19,379 nucleotides of DNA from Methanobacteriota archaeon (GTDB lineage: Archaea; Thermoplasmatota; E2; DHVEG-1), in the NCBI GenBank assembly GCA_903930505.1, contig CAIYYQ010000263.1, positions 1 through 19,379 on the forward strand, given 5' to 3'. The notes beneath the pieces were generated by a model. It did not search any database and was not told the origin of the DNA. It worked only from the letters and a program-made list of their open reading frames with translations. The translations under genes were made by a program, and so were the position numbers. Within the stretch, counting starts at the first letter, position 1. Each line of letters starts with the position of its first letter. Of this stretch, positions 1-12,000 are shown one piece after another.

Positions 1-27
1 CCATTTAAACTAAGGAGGAAACAAGAT

Positions 28-3000
28 ATGTATAAGTTGTTAAAAAATAAAAATAGTTCTAGCAAAATAGTAGGCGTAAGCATCATCGCACTGTTAATGG
101 CAATGACCGCCATATCAGCGAGCGTACTGTTCGCAGTACCAGGACATGCAGATCCATCTGCCCAGATATGGACATCAGATGTAGATGGAAATCTGCAAAC
201 TGATTTCTCACCGGGAGATATTGTGTATATCCACGGACAATGGTTTACGCCGATGGGCACAATAAGCACTCTTACCGTAACGCGACCAAACGGAGTTGCT
301 GATTCTGCGCCAGGTGGCCGATTCCCTACAGCACTTCCAAACATCGACAGTACCGGATGTTTCGATTACATGTATGATCTTGATGGAATCGAAGGAACCT
401 ACACGATTTATGCAAGCGATGGTACCCACCCTGCGCAGATTACATTTACCGATGCGCAAGAACCATTAACCTATAATAATTCAGCGTATCTATCTTCACA
501 GAGATGCTATCTATTCAACGGCAGTCAACCAGGGACAACTGTGTATGCGCAAGTTTCTGGTGGATCTCTTCTACCAAGTATATTTGAATGGGTGGCCCCC
601 AATGGAACAATTATGCAAACCAGCGGTCACTTCATAGCTCCAGGTCCATTTGATGATAATTACGTACTTCCAGCTGATGCAACACCCGGGGTATGGACGG
701 TCATCCGACATGCCTACGCCGACTCAACTTTTGCTAATATCATCGCGAATTATACAATACAATTTAGTGTATATACAGGAACTCTTCTTTCTCCGATTGA
801 CGATAGTTATGTTCAGGAATTTGCAGCCGGTTCATCACATAATACTGATGATCTCCTTGTTCGATGGACAAACGGAAATCATACACGAGTCTTTATAAAA
901 TTTGATCTTTCAACTTTAGGTTTACCAAGTAATGCATTAATTACCTCTGCGAAACTTCATTTATACCGATATGGCGGCAGAACTGGGACTGATGATATCG
1001 GAACTTATGTTGTTACCAATGACAGCTGGACTGAAGACACAGTCACCTGGAATAATAAACCACCAATGACTGATCAGATTAGTAATCAAAGTGTCGGTCC
1101 GATCAACGGTTCATATATCTGGGATGTCACCTCAGCAGCCTATCCTGAAATGAGACCAGGAATAGAAAATAAAATATTGAGCATTGGATTAAACTTTACC
1201 AACGAAGGTAATAACCAACGTCAACTTTTTTATGACCGCGAAAATACCGCATCATGGTTACGCCCGTATCTTGAAATCACATATACTCCGGATTGCTATA
1301 TTCCTAATCAAACCGTAGAATTTGGAACTCCACAAAATCAATTCTACCGTACCACAGATGGTATTAACTATACCATTGTCGGACCGCATACACCTATATG
1401 GATAAACTCAACAGATGCGGGGATTGGATCGAAATATCTTACGTATTATATTAACTGGGGAGAAAATTTTGGATCCTGGCCACATCTCAGTGTACCAGAA
1501 ACAACGGTTTTAGATAATCAAGTTGTTCCTGGCAACCGATTTTTAACTGATACGGATCCTCTGTTAGGTCGGATATCTGTAAATATTTCTGAAGACGAAA
1601 GTTGTTGGCATGAAATCCATTATTGGTGTCATGATTATTTCGATAACGGAGGCAACTCTACCAACTTTAATAAAACAGATTTCATCGTAGATGCAACCCC
1701 GCCATCTTCTGTGGTTTCTTATGAGGGACCCCACTTTGGTGATTTTATTGGTAACTGCACGACTAAAGTAATTAACATAACCGACTCAGGATGCATCCCC
1801 GGCGGAACCGGTGTAGCGTATGTCGAGTGGTCTATTTGGAGAACCTTCGAAGATGGCCATGGAGAGCTGATGCCAAATGGGACTGGAACTGTTTTTGACA
1901 ATTATTGGAACGTCTCCAATCCCAACGATCCAAATAATGATTACGACCCTCAAAATGATTCAATATCTCTTCATATTCAAGTTCATGAAAATTGTATGCA
2001 TTACATCTGCCATAGAGCTTATGATAACATGGGCAATCCAGATCCTGATCTTTCGAACCCGTTCCCAAACAAACAATTACATTACGTTGATGTAACGCCA
2101 CCCATCGCAACGCATCATATCCTAGGATATTGTAATTATACTGATCCAACTGGAGGAAAACTCTATATCAGCTCACGCAATGAAATAAATATCACGATCA
2201 ACAACACCGGTACAGCTCCCTGTATATACCCAGAAACGATGGGGTTCTGGCGGGTTTATGTTGATGCGCAGCAGCGCTGGTACCCAAACCCAGTCACCGG
2301 GGCAGATTCATATGATGGAAACTCCGCGGTCTCATTATGGAAGGGTGTCTATTGGTATAATTATACGAAAAATATTCATTTAACTGAAGAATGTACACAT
2401 TACCTCGAATATTTCGCTAAGGATCCGTTATGTAACACTGAATTTACTCATAATATTACTCTCTATGTTGATAATACGCCACCGACTGTTCTTCTAAATG
2501 TATCAGGGCATGGGTACTATGTTGACCCAGCAACTGGTTATGAATATTTAAAAGGTGGAAAATCATTCTGGATTAATGCTTCTGACTCAGGTAGTATTTG
2601 TCAAGCTGGTGTTGAAGCAATTTTCTGGAGATGCAACTATAGCAGCACCGAATATCCCAGCGCACCAGGAACTGGTATTGTTCAGGGAACAGAATTAGTT
2701 GCGTTGTATGGACCAGAGTACAACATCCCAGCAATTACAGATTATTACTGGTATCGGGTTGATGCTGCGAGCAAGGAGATCTCGTTTGATACTGAATGCA
2801 GGCATAATGTCACCTTTTTTGCGAAGGATAACGTCTGCACACATAATGATATCGTTACCCGCACATTTTTCGTGGACTGTATAACACCAAATATAGCTCT
2901 TGATGTCTCAGGTCATGGATACTATGTCTATGATCATCAATATCTAAAAGGTGGGAAAAACTTCTGGATTAATGCTTCTGACTCTGGTCTCTGTCAAGCT

Positions 3001-6000
3001 GGTGTTGAGTCCATCTTCTGGAGATACACCTACAACGGAGACAACTATCCGCCAACAACCGGACCAGCCACCGACCCCGTAATTAGCGGAAATCAGCTTG
3101 TCGCCTTGTACGGATCTGCGTACGACATCCCTGAGGTCACTGGCTATGATTGGTACCGATATGATGGATCAAGCAAGATGATCAATTTCCCAGAGCAGTG
3201 CAATCATACGATTTACTACTTCGCCAAGGATAATGTTAGTCATCCCAGTTACCGTGAAGTTAAGGGTGTTATTTGGGATAACGGAGGGTCAACAACGGAT
3301 CCAGTCGTATATTCATCCCAGAAAGATACCTGTGTACCCTTCGTTTCACAGTTTGCTGATGATTTCCTATTCAGTGCAGATACGAATATAACAGATGTTC
3401 ACTGGTATGGTGAATTCTTCAATGGAGCACCAGATGATCCCGTGAATTTCAATATATATATTTATGCAAACGATGGTACCACAAACGCACCCGCGGGTAG
3501 TGGAATGCCTGATCCATCAGTCACTGCATTAGCATCGTACCATATCACAGGAGTAACAGGATTACCTGTTGATGGGAATGGAAAATATTCGTACTTTGCA
3601 AATTTGAATCCACCGTTTGTTTGCCAAGGAGGCGAGAAATACTGGATCGCGATTCAAGCGGAATTTTGTTCTCCGCCATTTTGGGGTTGGGCAACTACCG
3701 CAGGAATAACGTATGGTTCATCTATGCAGGGTTTTCTCCCCAATGGAATGCCATGGACTGATACCGGCGTAGATCAGGCGTTTTACCTGACTGGTAATAG
3801 TAGCGGTATTAAATCGAATACATTCTATGTTGACAACACAACACCAACCACCGACATCCAGTTCCCAACCCACGGATACAAAAGAATTAATGATACATCT
3901 GGATACCTGAAATGCTACACTGATTTTAACATCACCGCTGACGACAGTGGTCCTTGCCAGGCAGGAATCGAATTCCTCCTCTGGAGATACGAATACCAAG
4001 GCAACAGCTACCCCATGACCTACGAACAATACGTCGTCATCAACGGTACAACCCTCCGCGACCTCTACGGATACACCGATCCCGCGTTCATTGGTCATGA
4101 TTGGTACTTCACCTCAATGACCACGAAGCAATTACAATTCAGCGAAGAATGCAACCACACCCTCTACTACTGGGCAAAAGACAACGTCTGCCACAACAAC
4201 ACCATCAAGACACATACCTTCTACGTAGACAATACACCCCCAACTGTTACGCTTGATGTCTCAGGTCATGGATACTATGTTGATCCAGCATCTGGTTATC
4301 AGTATCTGAAAGCTGGGAAGAATTTCTGGATTAATGCTTCCGACTCTGGTCTCTGTCAAGCTGGTGTTGAGTCAATCTTCTGGAGATACAATTACAGCGG
4401 CTTGGAATATCCGCCGACATCGGGTCCAGTCACAGACTATGTTGTCAACGGAACGGATCTTGTCGCCTTGTACGGATCTGCATACAATATCCCTGAGGTC
4501 ACAGGCTATGATTGGTACCAATATAATGGATCAAGCAAGATGATCAACTTCTCAGAGCAGTGCAATCATACGATTTACTACTTCGCTAAGGATAACGTCT
4601 GCCATCCCATGTTTAGTGGAGTGCAAGGCATCATCGTTTGGGATAACGGAAGAACAACGTCTTCTTCAACTGCATATTCGTCCCAGAATGATACCTGCTA
4701 TCCCTTCGTTTCACAGGTTGCTGACGATTTTCAATTTGCTCAGACAACTGAGATAACGGATGTTCATTGGTATGGAGAATTTTTCAATGGAAATTCATTC
4801 ACTCCTGTAGATTTCAATATTTACATTTATGCAGACGATGGCACAGGGAACGCACCTACTGGTAGTGGATTGCCTGATCCTGCATCCACTGCATTAGCAT
4901 CTTACTTCTTCCCAGGAGTAACAGGATTGCCCTTTGATGTCAATGGAAAATACTCGTACTCTGTGAACTTGAATTCACCGTTTGTCTGCCAGGCAGGTCA
5001 GAAATACTGGATTGCCATCCAATCAGTTTTCTGTTTCCCACCGCAATGGGGTTGGACGACTACAAGCGGAATAACATACGGTTCATCTGCACGGGGCTTT
5101 CCAATCCTTAGTACGCCCTTTTGGACTCCCTTAGGTTACGACATGGCGTTTTACCTGATTAGTTCTCGTACCTTCCATGTTGACAACACATCACCAACCA
5201 CTGATATCCAACTCCCAACACAACACGGATACGTAAGAATAAACGACACATCCGGATATATCAAATGCAACACCAACTTCAACATCACCGCTGACGATAC
5301 CGTTGGACAATGCCAAGCAGGAATCGAATACCTCCTCTGGAGATACGTCTATAATGGCGTTGAATATCCAACCTCAGCAGGAACCAATGTAATCTCCGGT
5401 GCAGACCTCGCAACACGCTACGGCTATATTGATCCTGCATATATTTCTCATAATTGGTACTACACCACACAACCTACCAAACAACTAAACTTCACTGATG
5501 AATGCACCCATACCCTCTACTACTGGGCAAAAGACAACGTCTGCCACAACAGCACCATGAAAACACACACCTTCTACGTAGACAACTCAGCACCCACCGT
5601 TGAATTCATCCCACCAAACCACGGATACTATTCCACAGGCGCTACCTCAGGCTACCTGAAATGCAACACAGACTTCAACTTAACCGCAACAGACTTCCCA
5701 GCAAACGACTGCCAAGCAGGAATAGAATCAATCTTCTGGAGATACAACTATAGTAATTCCAACTATCCACAAACACCAAGACCAGTCCCAGATCCTACTG
5801 ATTCTATTATTTACGGACCAGACCTTGTCACCCTCTACGGACCCACATACGACATCCCTGCAATCACCGGCTATTATTGGTACCGATACAACGGATCAAA
5901 CAAAATAATCAACTTCACAGAACAATGCCAACATGAACTCTACTACTTCGCAAAAGACAACGTCTGCAACCACAGCGACATGTACAACCGCACCTTCCTC

Positions 6001-9000
6001 GTTGACAACACAGTACCAACCACCGATATCCAACTACCCACACAACACGGATACGTAAGAATAAACGACACATCTGGATACCTCAAATGCTACACCAACT
6101 TCAACATCACCGCTGACGATACCGTTGGAGAATGCCAAGCAGGAATCGAATACCTCCTCTGGAGATACGTCTATAATGGCGTTGAATATCCAACCTCAAC
6201 AGGAACTGATGTAATCACAGGTGCAGAACTTGCATCACGCTATGGATATACAGATCCCAACATCATCACCCACAACTGGTCCTACACCATACAACCCATC
6301 AAACAATTACATTTCGATGAAGAATGCAACCACACCCTTTACTACTGGGCAAAAGACAACGTCTGCCACAACAGCACCATGAAAACACACACCTTCTACG
6401 TAGACAACTCAGCACCCACCGTTACATTCATCCCACCAAACCACGGATACTATTCCACAGGTGCCACCTCAGGCTACCTGAAATGCAACACAGACTTCAA
6501 CTTAACCGCAACAGACTTCCCAGCAAACAACTGCCAAGCAGGAATAGAATCAATCTTCTGGAGATACACCTACAACGGAGACAACTATCCACCAACAACC
6601 GGACCGGCCACCGACCCCGTAATTAGCGGAAATCAGCTTGTTGCCCTCTACGGACCCACCTACGACACCACAGAGATCAGAGACCATGACTGGTACCGAT
6701 ACGACGGATCAAACAAAATAATCAACTTCACAGAACAATGCCAACACGAACTCTACTACTTCGCAAAAGACAACGTCTGCCACCACAGCAACATGTACAA
6801 CCAAACCTTCCTCGTCGACAACACAGTACCAACAACTAATCTTACATTGCCAACGACTGGATACTGCGAAATCAGTGCACATGAGGGGTTCATAAAATGT
6901 TATACCAATTTCACAATCTCTGCTGATGATAGTGGTCAATGCCAAGCAGGAATTGAATACCTCCTCTGGAGATACGTCTACAACAACACCGAATATCCAC
7001 TACCAGGTGAACCAGAATCAATTACCGGCGCACAACTCGCAACCCGCTACGGCTACACCGACCCCAACATCATAGGTTACAACTGGTCCTACACCACACA
7101 AAACACACAGCAACTAAACTTCACCCAGGAATGCATCCACACCTTCTATTACTGGGCAAAGGACAATGTCTGCCACAACAGCACCATGAAAACACATATC
7201 TTCCATGTTGATAACACGCCACCGACGATCAATAAATCCATCAGTCAACCAAAGCTCGAAGCAGGACCAGATCAGTATGGTCATGATGTCTGGTGGGTGA
7301 CCACGGACACGCAGATTTGCCTTAGTGCAAACGACTGCCCTGTTGATCCCTGCCCCTGCGCATCAGACAAGGTCACGTTCAAGTACAGGATTTGGTTCTT
7401 AGGAAACTGGACCGACTGGATGGAGTATACAGGGTGCTTTAATTTCAGCGAACATTGTACGCACTACCTTGAGATCAACACTTCTGATTGCGTTGGAAAC
7501 TGGTTCCTCGACAATGAAACATTTATTGTTCATGGTGAAATCGGTGAGCATCCAACACTGGTAAGTCCGCAATGCGGCGTAATACTCACTGATAACACGC
7601 CGACTCTCGTATGGAACTCGGTACTTTCGCAGGATTACTATCGTGTTGAATGGAGCACGGATACATTCTTTGGAACCTTTGACTATGTAAATATCACCGA
7701 CACTCAGTATACGTTGCCGGTATTACCTGATGGAATCTACTACTGGCATGTTGCCATTATTTACACTAGTGGCACCATCGGGCAATGGTCAGACACCTGT
7801 TCGTTTACGATCGATACAACAAATCCAACTGCGCCAATTCTTGATATCAACGATCCTGATCATGACGGCTACGATATCGATGGCGATGTTACCTTAACTT
7901 GGACACCCGCAGTGGATACTGGTACAGGAGTCGCCTATTATGAAGGCGAAGTCAGCATGGATCCCACATTCATGACAAATATATCCTCAGGTCATATCAC
8001 CGAGCTCTTTGCAAGCTTCAACGATGTGCCATTCGATGGTACTTGGTACGCAAGAGTACATGCGGTAGACTACGCGGAAAATATTGGTCCCTGGTCTAAT
8101 GTTGAAAGCATCATAGTTGACCGAGTATTACCCGTGGTTGATATCACTTCACCAAGTATGAACGAGTTTGTCTCCGGCACTGTTACAATAACCTTTACAA
8201 TCAGCGACCTTAATCTCGATGATTCAACCGCTATGATTTCCACTGATAATGGTCAGACCTGGCAGGTACCAAGTGGCGGATGCATTGGTGGCGTCTGTAC
8301 CCACAGCTGGGATACCACAGTTGAAACCGATGGGCTCGCCTATGGAATACTTGCAAAAGTATCTGACATGGCTGGTAACATTGGAATCTCAGAGATGGTG
8401 ATTGTTGTTGTTGATAACAGCGGAGCAGAAACCGTTGTCATAATCACTCCATTAGATGGTTCCTTTGTAAACGGAACTGTGGAGTTCGAAGCAGTAGCTT
8501 CTGACACTGTGAGTGGTATAGACTATGTACAGTTCTGGTTAGACGGAGTTCTCTATGATACTGATTCTACTCCTGGGACATGGACATCATCATGGACAAC
8601 TACTGCAACCAATGACGGCGTACACACATTATTTGCACGGGCTTACGATAACCTCGGCAACTCCAAAGACTCAATCACAATTTCCTTCACTGTGGATAAC
8701 ACCGCACCAACCGCACCTGCTCTTGATATTAACGATCCAGATCATAACGGCTATGACACTGATGGCGATGTTACCTTAACTTGGACACCCGCAGTGGATA
8801 TTGGCACAGGCGTCGCCTACTATGAAGGCGAAGTCAGCATGGATCCCAACTTCATCGTTGGAGTATCCCACTCTGGTAATATCACCGCACTCTTCGCAAG
8901 CTTCAACGATGTGCCATTCGATGGTACTTGGTACGCAAGAGTACACGCGGTAGATTATATCGGCAACATTGGTCCCTGGTCTAACGTCGAAAGTATCACT

Positions 9001-12000
9001 GTTGATCGGGTTTTACCTGTAGTTGACATTACATCACCAAATATGAACGAGTTCGTCCATGGCACCATCTCCATCACCTTCACCATCAATGACGATAACC
9101 TTGATTCCTCAACAGCATTGATTTCAACAGACAACGGCCAAACCTGGCAGGCACCAAGCGGTGGCTACAGCGGCGGCATTTGTACTCACAGCTGGAATAC
9201 CGTAACTGCAACGAGTGGACTCGCCTATGGAATACTCGCTAAAGTATCTGATCTGGCAGGAAACACAGGAACATCGGAACTCGTTATTGTCATTGTTGAT
9301 AACAACGCAGCGGAAACCGTTGCCCTGATCAAACCCTTAGATAGCTCTTTTGTAAAAGGCACGGTTGATTTCGAAGCAGTCGCCTCTGACAGTGTAAGTG
9401 GTATAAGCTACGTAGAGTTCTGGCTCGATGGAGTCCTTTATGCTACTGATACCACACCGGGAACATGGACTTCTTCATGGGCAACCACCGCAGTCAATGA
9501 CAGCGTACACACATTGTATGCACGAGCCTATGACCATGAAGGTAATTCAAGAAAATCAGTGACAATCTCCTTTACCGTTGACAACACAGCGCCTTCAGCT
9601 CCAGTGTTTGCTATTACGGATTTGAACGGCGATGGGTACGACAACGATGGTGTAGTTACTGGGAACTGGACAGCTGCAGTAGAAAACGGCTCAGGTGTTG
9701 ACTACTATGAGGTTCGGATTACCGACAGTACAAGGACCTATTCGACAAAAGTCTTTGGTGATACGTTATTTGTAACACTCAGCGATGTCCCCGAGGGCAC
9801 TTTCTCTGCGAAAGTACGCGCAGCAGATAAACTCGGAAACATCGACGGCTGGTCCAATACTAAAACCATTATCATCGACACCATTGCTCCGGTAGTTCAT
9901 ATTGCATCCCCAAGTAAAAACGAGTTTGTCTCTGGTACAGTCAACATTACCTTTACGATCGGTGATGTGAACCTCGATAGTTCATCAGCGTTGATTTCAA
10001 CAGATAATGGTCAGACTTGGCATTCACCAAACGGCGTATACAGCAGCGGAACCTGGAACCACACCTGGAATACCGCAACTGCAACGAATGGTCTTGCCTA
10101 CGGAATACTCGCAAAAGTATCTGATCTGGCAGGAAACACAGGAACATCAGAACTCGTTATTGTCATTGTTGATAACAACGCAGCTGAGACTGTTGCTTTG
10201 ATTCAACCTTTAGATGGTTCGTATGTGAAAGGCGTTGTTGATTTCGAAGCAGTCGCCTCTGACAGTGTAAGTGGTATAAGCTACGTAGAGTTCTGGCTCG
10301 ATGGAGTCCTTAATGCTACTGATACCACACCAGGAACATGGACTTCTTCATGGGCAACCACAGCGAGCGATGATGGACTGCACACATTGTATGCACGAGC
10401 CTATGACAATCAAGGTAATTCAAGAAAATCAGTGACAATCTCCTTTACCGTTGACAACACAGCGCCTTCAGCTCCAGTGTTTGCTATTACGGATTTGAAC
10501 GGCGATGGGTACGACAACGATGGTGTAGTTACTGGGAACTGGACAGCTGCAATAGAAAACGGCTCAGGTGTTGACTACTATGAGGTTCGGATTACCGACA
10601 GTACAAGGACCTATTCGACAAAAGTCTTTGGTGATACGTTATTTGTAACACTCAGCGATGTCCCTGAGGGCACTTTCTCTGCGAAAGTACGCGCAGCAGA
10701 TAAACTCGGAAACATCGACGGCTGGTCCAATACTAAAACCATTAAGATTGACACGATTGCACCAAACCTTGTTATCACCAATCCGCATCCTGATGACCGT
10801 CTGAGCGGCTCAGTATCCATAACATATTCTGCAACCGATACGAATGGTGTGGCCGGATATCAGGTCTTCATCGACGGAGGACTTGTCTATTCAGGAACAA
10901 GCACCTCATACCTCTGGGATACCACCACGTACAATGATGGATCGCATCTGATTAAGGTCACTGCAACTGATGCTGCTGGAAACACAGCAGAACAAGAAGT
11001 ACTCATGCAAGTAGACAACACTCCTGGTTCAGTGTCGATCATTTATCCTGTTGACGGTCAGGAATTCTACGCACCTGACCCAGGTTATTATGTCACTGTA
11101 ACCGTGACTGCTCCTGATAACACAGACTTTGTCGACTTCACTGGCGACTGTATCGCTGGTACAGTCCGAGTTAATGATCCTGAATGGGAATACAACTGGG
11201 TCATCGGAGATTGCGGCGCAGGAGACAAGAGCATTACGGCAACTGCCTTCGATGAAAACGGAAACGTTATCGGAAGCGACAGTGTTACCATACACATCTA
11301 TATTGATATAACACCTCCAACACAGGTTGAGTTAGGACATGTGGACGATGGATTAGGTGGAGATGAGTATGATGCTGATGGCACAATCACCATGGTATGG
11401 ACTAGCGCCTCTGACGATGATTCTGGTATCCATTACTATGAATTATCTATATGCGATGGATCTGACCATGAACGGTTCGTAACGGTGACCGAAGGTTTAG
11501 AACATGACTATATTACCTACACACTCAGTGATCTACCTGATGGCACCTATCATCTGAAGGTGCGTGCAGTGGACTACGCAGAAAACAAAGGGGAATGGAG
11601 CGACACAGACACTGTTATCGTTGATAAACATGCACCAGTAATAACCATTACGAATCCTCATGGAGGAGACATTGTAGACGGCACTGTAGATATCACTTTC
11701 ACTGGATACGAATCCGCGAACCCCATCGTCATCATTGATGGTGTAGAGCACACAAGCACCGGCAGCCCCTATGCATGGGATACCACAACCACCTATGATG
11801 GCGTCCACAGCATCCAAGTGGAAGATACCGATCTCGCAGGAAACATTGGCGATTCAAGGACAGTTATGGTTTCTGTTGATAATATCGATGAATCAGATCC
11901 ACATATCTATATAACAGACCTGGAACCGATTGAAGGCGGGCGTATCCTTAGAGTGCATATCAACGCTTATGATGACAAAACTTCGTGGGAGGATCTCCTT

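Larger units (their letters stand above)
1690..7540 (+). repeat. About twelve cysteine-bearing ~135-residue repeats in two alternating types
   Basis: Each unit opens near 'VDNTxPT' and ends near 'C.H..YY(F/W)AKDNVCH'. Two types can be told apart. Type A has SGHGYY, FWINASDSG, CQAGVESIFWRY and LVALYG. Type B has HGYVRINDTSGYLKC, CQAGIEYLLWRY and RYGYTDP. From about 3827 the order is B-A-B-A-B-A-B. Units starting at 5182 and 6004 are 822 bp apart, and those at 6004 and 6817 are 813 bp apart, so the amplified unit looks like an A+B dimer. The first two units (about 1690-2475) and the last (about 7205-7540) are more divergent. Conserved cysteines suggest disulfides outside the cell, which is an inference. 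Confidence 0.85.

Noticed and set aside
1..27. Promoter for the giant gene
   Set aside because: Only 27 bases precede the start. They hold the Shine-Dalgarno but not enough sequence to judge a TATA box.
3828..7215. Regular repeats considered as a CRISPR-like or satellite array
   Set aside because: Units are multiples of three, stay in frame, vary mostly without breaking the protein and encode a consistent domain, so they are protein repeats.
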